From CAZHGD01 sp964531735 (GTDB lineage Bacteria > Armatimonadota > UBA10988), in assembly GCA_964531735.1 (NCBI GenBank), contig CAZHGD010000016.1, positions 3,663 to 67,662 on the forward strand: a stretch of DNA of 64,000 bases, read 5' to 3'. Position numbers and translations under genes: made by a program. Of the stretch, positions 51,801-59,469 are shown one piece after another. A model generated the notes under the pieces. The model made no database searches. It was not told the origin of the DNA and saw only the letters and a list, made by a program, of their open reading frames with translations. Every line of letters begins with the position of its first letter. Position 1 is the stretch's first letter.

Positions 51801-52424
51801 CGGGTAGTAGGCCTGCTTCCGGTAGATCTCGGTGCCGTGCACGGGGCAGCCGTGGCTGACGTTGACCCAGTGCCAGCGCGGGATGGTGCTGTCGGGTTGC
51901 AGGTCCCAGAGCTCGTCATCGCTCCGATTGACGAACGCCGCACCGCCGCCGGGGGCGGCCTGCGGGTTCTTCACCAGGGCGTTGGCCGGTGTGACGGTGA
52001 CGCCGTCCTTCAGCTCGGGCAGCGCCTCGCCCAGCGGCCAGCGGCGGGGCAGTTGGACGCTCTTGAGTTGGCGAGCGGCGCGCAGGTCGTCGTACGACCA
52101 GATGGGCAGCGTGATGGTCACCGGGCCGTCGGGCAGGGCGAAGACCAGGCTGGCGCCGGCCGACCGCGCGGTGGCCCGGAAGTAGTACCTGCGCTGATCG
52201 TCCTTGGCGGGCAGGCGCGTCTGGTCGAGCAGCTTGATGCCCTCGGGCACCTGCACGGCGACGGCCGGTGCCGCCTGCGGCACGCGCAGGATGACCATGA
52301 ACAGGCGGTCGACGCCGACCACGTCGGGCGCGTAGATGACTCGCGGGTCGGGCTTGGCCTCGTCGGCGGTGGCCATGAGCAAGGGCAGCGTCAGGAGGGT
52401 CAACGGCAGCAGGTCGCAGCGCAT
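48879..52424 (-). CDS. Secreted heparinase II/III-like polysaccharide lyase
   Basis: 1181 residues; ATG at 52424 with GGAGG six bases upstream and a signal peptide (LLPLTLLTLPLLMATA). A short N-terminal beta domain (about 25-115) is followed by a large alpha/alpha toroid (about 160-640). It contains motifs such as HRHHNDFSF, APYESTGGYNSMHV and RSFPQIGDGGGWPQY. A beta-sandwich of heparinase II/III type follows (about 650-950: GHNQDDLLDIGYQAHQG and SWSSHHLARQF) plus C-terminal beta domains. Tyr, His and Asn residues in these blocks are the usual lyase catalytic set. The protein is much longer than ordinary heparinase-like lyases (about 600-750), mainly through extra C-terminal modules. It likely eliminates uronic-acid-containing glycans. 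It is divergent from the 52553 membrane operon. Confidence 0.85.
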   Translation of the reverse strand: MRCDLLPLTLLTLPLLMATADEAKPDPRVIYAPDVVGVDRLFMVILRVPQAAPAVAVQVPEGIKLLDQTRLPAKDDQRRYYFRATARSAGASLVFALPDGPVTITLPIWSYDDLRAARQLKSVQLPRRWPLGEALPELKDGVTVTPANALVKNPQAAPGGGAAFVNRSDDELWDLQPDSTIPRWHWVNVSHGCPVHGTEIYRKQAYYPWIKPVDLPLSWQIECPVGHERYPSNNFAAGDFTSGPFCDDGLGAGYVQNGERYGFIAELSQRYCHYFLSIAPVCARSYAATGDVRYLHKALVAMCRLAVEHAYLATMTNHRHHNDFSFAPRVGPRLFSSGPYLAHSGFTVYPIDQPSYLWTYAESYDLLWPDLARDTEIVPFLQRRGFAVKTAEDVRRFIEENLFAVWMQGTMDGAIDSNEPFHQRAFARTAEVLNYRRGAEFMDWLYDREGKMRVFVPNGFYRDGAPYESTGGYNSMHVTALGPIIASIEHLRQLRPEIYPESKYPALSKSRRYRNVFDFCMDSVTIDRSFPQIGDGGGWPQYQKLPKITFHDADFAAFEHAYQLFGEPKFAWALARSPAWQPSPGFPFTRAQVEAAAAKWPDTWNDASSLHDGYGVAILRGGQGDAKRAFWLRYGMARGHNQDDLLDIGYQAHQGVLLTHMGYPRNWGWWEYSWSSHHLARQFPQLTQVGRCELFAEAGPVHLTEARATTVASLGRDGRLSPGSPDHWQRRLLALVDVDADHSYTLDVYRLSGGKDHWWAFHGQEGEFTTHGLTLKAQRSGTLAGPDVPYADEKWLAANGCSKHVSYGWRGENFVFAHLYNVQKGRAEQPWHADWALKTGDGLHLRLTSLSARAGDQPMEVNVCDGKAASGGSPYEMKWLMLHHRGELPARSQVVSLLESYRGNPVIQEATPLALSGTDEAGFGAVAARLRTATRVDTVFAAADPTVERTAEGDFRFAGRFGLYGERDGAPVTMTLIGGTRLSRGQFGLTLAQPEYRGRIARLDRAKPSITITPAPPRPAAMVGAVIHLVNGRRRVAAKVLAATATTDGAELQLADDPVVGTGQVTGTNDQQVLTGTPFVLHGHGYYEGARLINAAGTTDYRLAEVRHATAAHLDADACPTAKKDQLAKEFPVGSWFTVYDYGVGDEVIWPYAVSVARQADGSYQVTAPVEVKVVVPGPVK

Positions 52425-52494
52425 GAGCGGCCTCCGGTTGCGCGCAGAGCGTAGCAGATGCCGGGCCGGAGCGCCAGCGGATTGCCAGGTCAGT

Positions 52495-52524
52495 TTGACA
52501 CGGTCCGGGGCCGATGACTATAAT
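52495..52524 (+). promoter_or_regulatory. Consensus sigma70-type promoter
   Basis: TTGACA (52495-52500) and TATAAT (52519-52524) match both consensus hexamers exactly, with an 18-base spacer. The predicted first base is near 52531, about 22 bases before the ATG at 52553. This is the only fully consensus promoter I found in the window, so the membrane operon it drives may be strongly or constitutively expressed. Confidence 0.8.
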
Positions 52525-52552
52525 CCGCGAGTTTGACGGGGTCGAAGAGGCG

Positions 52553-53038
52553 ATGCAGCGCATGGCCGACGCAGCCAACCAGGCGATGGCAACCGATGAA
52601 CTGGTCTGGCGCACGCATCCGGCCGCAACGCAGCCCGGCAAGGCTGTCGCGGTGCTGGCCTACGTGGCCGCCGCGGGGGTGGCCGTGCAGGTCTGTTTCG
52701 GCACGCTCTGGATGACCGCCATCGGCTTGCTGGTGCTGGTCGTCGCGGCCCAGGAGTTCCTGTTCGTCACCACCTGTCGGGTCAACGACACCGGCGTCGA
52801 GCGCCGCGGCCTGTTCGGCGTCCAGCGGCTCACCTGGTCGCAGGTGCGCGCCGTGCATCGTGGGCCCGATGGCGTCAAGTTGAGCACGCTGGCCCGGGCC
52901 GGCTGGCTCGAGCCATACCGGGGGGTGTACCTGCCTTGTGGCGACCGGTGCGACGAAGTGCTCGGTTGGGTGACGCGCCACGTGGCCGGTGCGGCCGATC
53001 CAGAGGAGGTGCCCGGTGCTTCCGGACGCGCAGCCTGA
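52553..53038 (+). CDS. Small membrane protein with bacterial PH-like domain
   Basis: 161 residues from the ATG at 52553; ATG at 52562 is the alternative. Starting at the upstream ATG at 52514 is excluded because the promoter's -10 box lies inside that stretch. Two hydrophobic segments lie close together (AVLAYVAAAGVAVQVCFG and WMTAIGLLVLVVAAQEFLF). They are followed by a cytoplasmic beta-rich domain, TCRVNDTGVERRGLFGVQRL then TWSQVRAVHRGPDGVKL, which has the look of bacterial PH (bPH) domains. It is the first gene of a six-gene unit of membrane proteins, so it may be an assembly or regulatory subunit. Its end overlaps the next gene by 23 bases. No function can be assigned. Confidence 0.8.
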   Translation: MQRMADAANQAMATDELVWRTHPAATQPGKAVAVLAYVAAAGVAVQVCFGTLWMTAIGLLVLVVAAQEFLFVTTCRVNDTGVERRGLFGVQRLTWSQVRAVHRGPDGVKLSTLARAGWLEPYRGVYLPCGDRCDEVLGWVTRHVAGAADPEEVPGASGRAA

Positions 53039-53297
53039 GCCCTTGGATCCGCAAGCTGTGGCGCAGGCGATCTGCGACCGGGGTCTGGCGGTGCCGGCCG
53101 TGCTGTTCCTGGAGATGCACCGGCCGCTGGCCCACCTGGCCTCGCAGTTCCTGATTGTCGGCACGCCGTTCCTGGCGCCGCTTCTCGGCCTGGAACGGTT
53201 TGCGCAACTACGTCGGCTCCTGGCGGAGCCCGAATGCTACGCCGCCTTCATCGCGGCGGTTGAGGCGCGGGCCGGTGCCGCCGAAGAGAGGGCCTGA
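53016..53297 (+). CDS. Small hypothetical protein in the membrane operon
   Basis: 93 residues. The GTG at 53016 is chosen because GAGGAGG lies six bases upstream; the preceding gene is overlapped by 23 bases. The product (VLPDAQPEPLDPQAVAQAIC...) has one moderately hydrophobic stretch (ASQFLIVGTPFLAPLLGL), which may be a membrane-associated helix. The end is helical and Ala/Glu-rich. Its stop abuts the next ATG directly (TGA then ATG at 53298), so the two are tightly coupled. I recognise no family. Retention of such a small gene in a compact unit suggests a structural subunit of the same complex. Confidence 0.7.
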   Translation: MLPDAQPEPLDPQAVAQAICDRGLAVPAVLFLEMHRPLAHLASQFLIVGTPFLAPLLGLERFAQLRRLLAEPECYAAFIAAVEARAGAAEERA

Positions 53298-54080
53298 ATG
53301 GAATACGCCAACCCCGCGTCGTATGTCCTCCTGCCGTTGCTGACCATCGGCATCCTCTACTGCATTTGGCGCGCCAACCGGGGCCATGAGCTGTACATCC
53401 GCCGGGTGCCGGGCGTCGACGCAATCGACGAGGTCGTCGGTCGGGCGGTCGAGTTGGGCCGACCGATGCTGTTCAGCGTCGGCTTGGGCGGCATCGACAT
53501 GACCACGCTGCAGGCCATCAGCGTGATTGGCCATGTGGCCAAGCTTGCGGCGCGCTTCCGCGCGCGGGTGATCGTGCCGGTGGTCGAGCCGATGCTCATC
53601 CCCGTGGTGGAAGAGGCCGAGCGCGAGGCCTATGCGACGCAGCGGGCCGAGGAAGCGTTCGACCCGAACGACATCCGATTCCTCTCCGGCGAGCAGTTCG
53701 CCTACGCGGCTGGTGTGGTCGGCATCATGCACCGCGAGCGGATCGGCGCGACGTTCTTCTTCGGCACCTTCGCCGCCGAATCGCTGGTCATGGCCGAGAG
53801 CGGGCAGGTGGTCGGCGCGGCACAGATCGCCGCCACACCCGATTCCAACCAAATCCCGTTCTTCCTGGCCACCTGCGACTACACCATCATGGGCGAGGAG
53901 TACTACGCCACCACCGCGCTGCTGAGCGGTGATCCGGTGCTCAAGGGCAGCCTCGTCGGGCAGGACTGGGGCAAGCTGCTGCTCCTGGCGCTGATCCTGA
54001 TCGGCGTCGTGCTGACCACCGCGCTCGGGCCGGAGCACTTTCTGGTCCGCCTCTTCCAGGCCGCCAAAGGAGGCGAATGA
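53298..54080 (+). CDS. Membrane protein, DUF6754-like
   Basis: 260 residues. An N-terminal membrane helix (about 8-25, YVLLPLLTIGILYCIW) and a C-terminal one (about 226-246, LLLLALILIGVVLTTAL) flank a soluble alpha/beta domain of about 190 residues. That domain contains DEVVGRAVELGRPMLFSVG, GIDMTTLQAISVIGHVA, VVEPMLIPVVEEA and AAQIAATPDSNQIPFFLATC. I associate these conserved phrases with DUF6754, a family of unknown function in deep-branching bacteria; the assignment is from memory. It is the largest soluble part of the operon and may be its core. The next gene's ATG overlaps the stop (ATGA). Confidence 0.82.
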   Translation: MEYANPASYVLLPLLTIGILYCIWRANRGHELYIRRVPGVDAIDEVVGRAVELGRPMLFSVGLGGIDMTTLQAISVIGHVAKLAARFRARVIVPVVEPMLIPVVEEAEREAYATQRAEEAFDPNDIRFLSGEQFAYAAGVVGIMHRERIGATFFFGTFAAESLVMAESGQVVGAAQIAATPDSNQIPFFLATCDYTIMGEEYYATTALLSGDPVLKGSLVGQDWGKLLLLALILIGVVLTTALGPEHFLVRLFQAAKGGE

Positions 54081-54937
54081 TGCCGCCCAAACCACCGTAC
54101 CCGCCTGGCCTTGGCGAGGAGTGGTTGACCCGCAACGTCTTCACGGCCTTCCACGGCGCCTGGTTCTGGCTCGCGCTGATTGCGGTCGTCGTGCTGTTCT
54201 TCGGCACCTTGGCGCTGATGCAGAGCCTCGGTTCGGCGCAACGGCGCCACTTGACCGTCGCCTGCACCTTCGTCGCCGGCCTGTTCTACACGTTCACCTT
54301 CTTCCTGCCGGCCAAGGTCAACTACCTCAAGTCGTATGAGCAGCCGCTCGGCAGCTTCCTACTGGTCATGACCGGCTTCACCATCGGCCTGGGCGTGTTC
54401 AACCTGTTGTTGGTCCACGGCGGCACCTTGCTCCGCGCGCGGCCCGGCTGGGTCAACAGCCTGGCGTTCTTCATCGGCTTCGTGGGCATGACGGTGTTCG
54501 GCCTGTGGAACACCCAACTGCCCGAGGGCGCCGACCCGCACCGCCTGCCGCTGGCCGCGGCCGCGTTTCAGGTGCTGTTCAAGGGCTTGTTGACGCCACT
54601 GCAATCGACGACTTTTGCGCTGCTCGGCTTCTTCATCGTCTCCGCGGCCTACCGGGCGTTCCGGATCCGCTCGGTGGAGGCCGGACTGATGACCGTGGTG
54701 GCCTTCGTCGTGATGCTCGGGCAGGTGCCGCTGGGCCAGTTGCTGACCAGTTGGCTGCCGGCCACCGGCGTGCTCTCGTACCTGCGCATCGAGAACGTCA
54801 CCAACTGGCTGTTGACGGTGCCGAACACGGCGGCCACGCGCGGCATCATGTTCGGGTCGGCCATCGGTGGGTTCGCCTTGTCGTTGCGCGTCTGGCTGTC
54901 GCTGGAGCGCGGCAGCTACTTCAGCAAGGAGTACTGA
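54077..54937 (+). CDS. Polytopic membrane protein of unknown function
   Basis: 286 residues; ATG at 54077 overlaps the previous stop, with AGGAGG a few bases upstream. Six or seven membrane helices are visible, for example WFWLALIAVVVLFFGTLALM, FLLVMTGFTIGLGVFNLLLV, SLAFFIGFVGMTVFGLW, FALLGFFIVSAAYRAF and LMTVVAFVVMLGQVPLGQLL. It ends with a membrane-proximal basic/acidic tail. There is no recognisable transporter motif. A sister polytopic protein is the last gene of the unit, and the two may form a heteromeric membrane core. It is three bases from the next gene. Confidence 0.83.
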   Translation: MMPPKPPYPPGLGEEWLTRNVFTAFHGAWFWLALIAVVVLFFGTLALMQSLGSAQRRHLTVACTFVAGLFYTFTFFLPAKVNYLKSYEQPLGSFLLVMTGFTIGLGVFNLLLVHGGTLLRARPGWVNSLAFFIGFVGMTVFGLWNTQLPEGADPHRLPLAAAAFQVLFKGLLTPLQSTTFALLGFFIVSAAYRAFRIRSVEAGLMTVVAFVVMLGQVPLGQLLTSWLPATGVLSYLRIENVTNWLLTVPNTAATRGIMFGSAIGGFALSLRVWLSLERGSYFSKEY

Positions 54938-54940
54938 GCC

Positions 54941-55804
54941 ATGCTGCCACTCCTGGTGAAGCTGCGCCAGATTGACCGCCGCGTGATCAGCGGGCTGGTC
55001 ATGCTGGTCCTGGTGACACCGCTGGTCTTCCGGCTGCACCTGCCGGTGGTCGAGTTCCCGGCCACCGTGCAGCTCAAGGAGACCATCGACGCGGTGCCGC
55101 GCGACAAGCTGATCGTGCTGGCGATGGACTGGGACAGCTCCACGCGCGGCGAGTGCGGGCCGCTGACCACCAGCGTGATGGACTACCTGATGCGCGAGAA
55201 CCGGCCGTTCGCCATCTTCTCGTTCATGCCGCAGGGCCCGGAGCTGTCACAGCAGATTGCCGAACACCTGGCCAAGCGCTACGGCAAGAAGTACGGCCAG
55301 CACTGGCTCAACTGGGGCTTCAACCCGAGCTACGCCACCACGCTGATGGCGATGATGAACGACCTGCCGGGCACGCTGAAGACGGACATCCGCAAGGCCG
55401 ACTTGCGATCGCATCCGCTGATGGCCGGCGTCCACACGCTCAAGGACGTCGGCCTGATCTACGAAGTCACGGGCACTGGCCTGCTCGACGTCTACATCCA
55501 GTACTGCGGCGGCGTACCGATGGCCCACGGCTGCACCGCGGTGATCGGGCCACAGCAGTACAACTACCTGCAGTCCGGCCAGATCAAGGGCTTGCTCGTC
55601 GGGCTGGGCGGCGCGGCGCAGTTCGAGAAGGTCAGCGGCTTCACCGATGACGCCGGCCGGCCGGGCGGAGTGGCGACGCAGCGGATGGGTTCGCAGTCGC
55701 TGGGCCACTTGCTGGTCATCCTGCTGATCATCCTGGGCAACCTGGGCGTCTGGGCCACCCGCAAGCTGGGCCTGTCCGAGACGCCGGTGGAGGTGGCGCC
55801 ATGA
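54941..55804 (+). CDS. Bitopic membrane protein with large extracytoplasmic domain
   Basis: 287 residues; ATG at 54941 preceded by AAGGAG at nine bases. One helix near the N-terminus (about 15-33, VISGLVMLVLVTPLVFRL) and one near the C-terminus (about 253-275, LLVILLIILGNLGVWAT) enclose an alpha/beta domain of about 215 residues. Notable blocks are IVLAMDWDSSTRGECGP, WLNWGFNPSYATTLMAMM and TGTGLLDVYIQYCGGVPMA. The repeated phrases resemble a substrate- or partner-binding domain, but I recognise no family. The topology mirrors that of the DUF6754-like protein two genes upstream, suggesting a pair. It overlaps the next gene by four bases. Confidence 0.82.
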   Translation: MLPLLVKLRQIDRRVISGLVMLVLVTPLVFRLHLPVVEFPATVQLKETIDAVPRDKLIVLAMDWDSSTRGECGPLTTSVMDYLMRENRPFAIFSFMPQGPELSQQIAEHLAKRYGKKYGQHWLNWGFNPSYATTLMAMMNDLPGTLKTDIRKADLRSHPLMAGVHTLKDVGLIYEVTGTGLLDVYIQYCGGVPMAHGCTAVIGPQQYNYLQSGQIKGLLVGLGGAAQFEKVSGFTDDAGRPGGVATQRMGSQSLGHLLVILLIILGNLGVWATRKLGLSETPVEVAP

Positions 55805-56445
55805 CCTTCGCAGCCGACAGTGTCAACCTGGTGACCACCTGGGTCGGCGCCATCGCGACCTTGGCCATCTTGTCGGTGGTGCTCAAGGAGAACCCGTTCT
55901 ACCGGTTCTTCGAGCACCTGTTCATCGGCGTGGCCACCGGTTTCGGGATCGTCACCGTCTGGCGTGACGCGCTGAGCGAGAAGTGGTGGCAGCCGCTGTG
56001 CGAAGGGCACTGGTACTGGGTGCTGGCGCCGTTGGTGGCCTTGCTGTTCTATGCGGTCTACATCCCGAAGTACGCCTGGTTCAGCCGCTTCATCGTCAAC
56101 GTGATGCTCGGGCTGGGCGCCGGCGAAGCGTTCCGCGGCTTCGCCAGCCAGGTCTTCCCGCAGGTGGCCAGGTCGTTCCTGCCGATTGTGCCGAGCGGCA
56201 AGACCAGCCTGGCGCTGGCGTTGAGCAACCTGGTCTTCGTGGTCACCTTGCTGGCGGTGATGACCTACTTCTTCTTCAGCTTCCGCCACAACAACAAGCT
56301 GGTCACGGGCACGTCGCGGCTGGGGCGCTGGCTGCTGATGGTGGCTTTCGGCGCCATCTTCGGCAGCACCGTCATGGCCCGCTTCTCGCTGCTCATCGAC
56401 CGCCTCCAGTTCCTGCTCGGCGACTGGCTGCACCTGGTCAAGTAG
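55801..56445 (+). CDS. Polytopic membrane protein closing the unknown operon
   Basis: 214 residues; ATG at 55801 overlaps the previous stop (ATGA). About six membrane helices: VTTWVGAIATLAILSVVL, EHLFIGVATGFGIVTVW, VLAPLVALLFYAVYIP, FIVNVMLGLGAGEAFRG, LVFVVTLLAVMTYFFFSF and LLMVAFGAIFGSTVMARF. No family recognised. It is the last of six co-oriented genes with overlaps or gaps of three bases or less. Its stop lies 25 bases upstream of the DNA methyltransferase gene, which may be read from the same transcript. Confidence 0.83.
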   Translation: MTFAADSVNLVTTWVGAIATLAILSVVLKENPFYRFFEHLFIGVATGFGIVTVWRDALSEKWWQPLCEGHWYWVLAPLVALLFYAVYIPKYAWFSRFIVNVMLGLGAGEAFRGFASQVFPQVARSFLPIVPSGKTSLALALSNLVFVVTLLAVMTYFFFSFRHNNKLVTGTSRLGRWLLMVAFGAIFGSTVMARFSLLIDRLQFLLGDWLHLVK

Positions 56446-56470
56446 CGGCCGGTCCGGCCCGGAGTGTCGG

Positions 56471-58906
56471 TTGCCAAGCGATGAGGAGATCGACCGAGCC
56501 CTGGGTTCGTTGCGCGGCCGCGCCGATCTGCAGCGGCTGTTCGGCGCGGGCCTCGGCTGGGTCGCAGGTGACGGTCTGCCGGTGGTGGCGATGGTGCCCG
56601 GCACCGACTTCGCGGTGCTGTACTGCGCGCTACCGACCGCTGACCTGCGCCCCGCCGATGAGCGCGCGGCGGTCAACGCCTTGCTCGGCCGGCACCCCCA
56701 CGGACTGTACGCGTGCAGCAACGCCGACGGTGACTGCTGGCACCTGATCTGGCCCGAGTACCCGCAGCGGCATCCCTCGCGCTGGGTCCTCCACCGTCTG
56801 GCGCTCCACGGCGCATGGGCGGCGGACGCGCTGTCTCTGCTGGGCCGGCTGACGGCTGGCGCGCCGACCGTGGCCGCTGTCGAGCGGGTCTGCCGCGCGG
56901 TCTTCGACCCGGCTGACCTGGCGGCGCAGTTCGCCGCCGAGTGCGCGCCGCCGGACGACGAGGCCTTCCGCGCCGGCCGCTGCGGGCGCTTCCCACTGGT
57001 CGCCCGCGAGCACACGCCGTACGACCAGACCGTGGCCGTCGACGCCGAGGTGCTGGCGCGGCCCGTGGAGCTCGGACCGGGTCGCGAGGCGGCCGGGCGC
57101 TACTACACGCCGAAGCTGGTGGCCACGTTCATGTGCCGCGAGGCCCTCAAGGCCTGGCTGTCCGGCCCGTTCGGCGTCGAGCCGGCCCGCCGGCTGGTGG
57201 ATGACCGCGACCCGAGCGGCGTGCCGGCCAAGCCGGTGCTGACCGCACTGCGCGGGCTGCGGGTCTGTGACCCCGCTTGTGGCAGCGGCGCCTTCCTGGT
57301 GGCCATGATGCAGGAGCTGGTCGACCTGCGGCAGCTCCTTGGCGATGGCGCTGACGTGGCGGCGCAGGTGGTAGGCGAGTGCCTGTCCGGCACCGACCTG
57401 GACGCCGCGGCCGTGGCGGTGGCGCAACGGCGCCTGCGTCTGGCCGCCGGCGTGACTGCGCCGCTGGGCACCGGTGACGGCCTGATGGGTGGCCCGCCGC
57501 CGGCGCCGTTCGATGTGGTCGTCGGCAACCCGCCCTATGTGCGCCACGAGCGCCTCGACAGCGCCTACAAGGCGCGGCTCCGCCAAGCCTATCCCGAGGT
57601 CGACACCGGCAGTGCCGACCTGTACGTGTACTTCCTGGCGCTGGCCCAACGGCTGCTGAAGGCCGACGGGGTGGGCTGCCTGATCACCGCCAACCGCTGG
57701 CTGCGCGCGGCCTACGCGGCCAAGCTGCGCGCGCTGCTGGCGCAGCGGTCGGCCTGCCGTCTGGTGGTCGACTTCGGCGAGGCGCCCGTCTTCGACGACG
57801 CGACCGTGGCGACGGCGGTAGTGCTCTGGCAGCAGCGGCCGCCGGATGGGACGCCGACGCGCCGTGTGAACGTGCGCGACTGGCCGGCCTGCCTGGTCGA
57901 CGGCCTGACCGATCACGTGGCGGCACTGCGGTCGGCCTCGCCGCGCCCGGCGCGGCGGCCGACGGTGGGTGTGCCGCTCAGCGAGTATGCGGCAGGGCGC
58001 CTGTTCCGCGGCGTGGTCACCGGCTGCAACGACGCCTTCGTCCTCGACGGGCCGGGCCGGCAGCGCCTGCTGGCGCAGGACCCGGCGGCTGAGCAGTGGC
58101 TCTGCCCGGTGCTGCGTGGCGACGATGTGCGCCGCTACGAGACCCACTTCCGCGAGCGTTACTTGCTGCGGTGTCCGCAGGGCTGGGACCAGTCCGGCGC
58201 CGAGGTGGTGTTGCGACACCTGGCGCCCTTTCGCGCGCGATTGACACCCAAGGCTGCGGCCGCCGAGCCGGGTCCGGGGCGGAAGCCCGGCCGTTACGCC
58301 TGGTGCGAATGGCAGGATGCCGTGGCCTACCTGGACAGCTTCGCGGCGCCGAAGCTGCTCTATCCGGACATCAGCCGCACCTGCCGGTTCGTCCTGGACG
58401 ACACCGGCTGCCTGGGGCTCAACACCACGTACCTGATCGCCGGTGCCGACTGGTACCTGCTCGGCGTGCTGAACTCGGCGGCGGTACAGGACCACCTGCG
58501 CGAGTCGTGTTCGGTGCTGGGCGATGCGCACCATGGCGGGCGGCTGCGGTTCTTCAGTGTGCATCTGAACCGCGTGCCGGTGCCAGAGGCGGGCGAGCGC
58601 GACCGCCGAGACGTGGCAGACCTGGCGCAGCAGGCCCAGGCGCTGTGCGGGCAGCGGCGGCGCCAGATCGAAGCCTGGTTCGCCGTCGCCGGTGGCGCGA
58701 CGGCGCAGTCGCACAGCCGCAATGCGCTGGAGGAGCCCTGGCGGCTGACGCTCGACGAGTGCGTGCATCTGGCCCGCCGGCAGCGGCTGAACGGCGCGCC
58801 GGCGCAGTTGGCGCGGCTGCGCGACGAGACGGCCGCGCTGACGGCGTCGGCGGAGGCCGTCAGCGGCGAGCTCGACCAGCGCGTCGCCGCGCTCTACGGT
58901 CGCTGA
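56471..58906 (+). CDS. N6-adenine DNA methyltransferase of the Eco57I/type IIG family
   Basis: 811 residues. I use the TTG at 56471 because GGAG sits six bases upstream; the nearby ATG at 56481 is out of frame. An N-terminal region of about 190 residues has the YACSNADGDCWHLIW-type motif common at the front of large Eco57I-like methylases. The helical lead GRYYTP (209-214), AdoMet motif I DPACGSG (267-273) and catalytic motif IV NPPY (353-356) follow. The C-terminal 300 residues resemble a TaqI-type target-recognition domain (GVVTGCNDAFVLD, then LYPDISRTCRFV). No endonuclease motif is evident and no restriction gene is adjacent, so it may be an orphan methylase or a type IIG enzyme with an unrecognised nuclease part. 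It modifies adenine in a specific DNA site. Confidence 0.88.
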   Translation: MPSDEEIDRALGSLRGRADLQRLFGAGLGWVAGDGLPVVAMVPGTDFAVLYCALPTADLRPADERAAVNALLGRHPHGLYACSNADGDCWHLIWPEYPQRHPSRWVLHRLALHGAWAADALSLLGRLTAGAPTVAAVERVCRAVFDPADLAAQFAAECAPPDDEAFRAGRCGRFPLVAREHTPYDQTVAVDAEVLARPVELGPGREAAGRYYTPKLVATFMCREALKAWLSGPFGVEPARRLVDDRDPSGVPAKPVLTALRGLRVCDPACGSGAFLVAMMQELVDLRQLLGDGADVAAQVVGECLSGTDLDAAAVAVAQRRLRLAAGVTAPLGTGDGLMGGPPPAPFDVVVGNPPYVRHERLDSAYKARLRQAYPEVDTGSADLYVYFLALAQRLLKADGVGCLITANRWLRAAYAAKLRALLAQRSACRLVVDFGEAPVFDDATVATAVVLWQQRPPDGTPTRRVNVRDWPACLVDGLTDHVAALRSASPRPARRPTVGVPLSEYAAGRLFRGVVTGCNDAFVLDGPGRQRLLAQDPAAEQWLCPVLRGDDVRRYETHFRERYLLRCPQGWDQSGAEVVLRHLAPFRARLTPKAAAAEPGPGRKPGRYAWCEWQDAVAYLDSFAAPKLLYPDISRTCRFVLDDTGCLGLNTTYLIAGADWYLLGVLNSAAVQDHLRESCSVLGDAHHGGRLRFFSVHLNRVPVPEAGERDRRDVADLAQQAQALCGQRRRQIEAWFAVAGGATAQSHSRNALEEPWRLTLDECVHLARRQRLNGAPAQLARLRDETAALTASAEAVSGELDQRVAALYGR

Positions 58907-58959
58907 AGCAGCGCAGGTGCGGCGCGCCGGGCCGCGAACCCAAGGGCGGGAGAGGCACC

Positions 58960-59463
58960 ATGCGGGCGCTCTGGGCCATCGCGCTGGTACCGCTGGCCAT
59001 CTGGGCCGCGGGCGACGTCGAGCCGATCGGCTCGTTCGAGAGCGACGCCGACATGCCCTTGGTGGCCGGTGGCGCGCGCATCAAGCGCGTGGTCGAGCAC
59101 GCCACCGACGGCCAGTGGGCGCTCGAGGTGGTCTTGCCCGGCGCCGAGCGCGACACCTGGCCCGGCGTGCTGCTCTACGGCGGCGCCAAGCCCGACTGGT
59201 CGCAGCGCGACTGCCTCCTGTTCGACGTGTACCTGGCCGGCGAGGCGCCGGTCTCGCTCGGGGTGCGCCTCGACGCCGGTGACAAGACCGCCTGGGACAG
59301 CCTCGATCTGCGCCCCGGTTGGAACCGCGACGCCGCGGTGTCCATCCGCGGACACGCCGGCGAAGTCGACCTGAAGCGCGTCAAGAGCATCCTGATCTAC
59401 AAGGGCAAGCCGCGTCAGGACATCACGCTGTACGTCGACCGACTGCGTTGGGGGCACCTTTAG
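58960..59463 (+). CDS. N-terminal part (signal peptide + CBM-like domain) of a secreted protein, ended by in-frame TAG
   Basis: 167 residues; ATG at 58960 with GGGAGAGG just upstream. A signal peptide (LWAIALVPLAIWAAG) leads into a jelly-roll-like domain (EPIGSFESDADMPLVAGG to ITLYVDRLRWG) of a kind often found in front of DUF4091/GH123-like catalytic domains. The TAG at 59461-59463 is followed in the same frame by QRLLRVVHRETRPRP and more than 900 open codons that encode exactly such a catalytic domain. The simplest reading is one gene, 58960-62223, broken by one amber codon. If truly separate, this is a short secreted binding protein. Confidence 0.75.
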   Translation: MRALWAIALVPLAIWAAGDVEPIGSFESDADMPLVAGGARIKRVVEHATDGQWALEVVLPGAERDTWPGVLLYGGAKPDWSQRDCLLFDVYLAGEAPVSLGVRLDAGDKTAWDSLDLRPGWNRDAAVSIRGHAGEVDLKRVKSILIYKGKPRQDITLYVDRLRWGHL

Positions 59464-59469
59464 CAGCGG

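Noticed and set aside
56471..58906. Complete restriction-modification system
   Set aside because: Only the methyltransferase and target-recognition parts are visible; no endonuclease motif or neighbouring nuclease gene was found.
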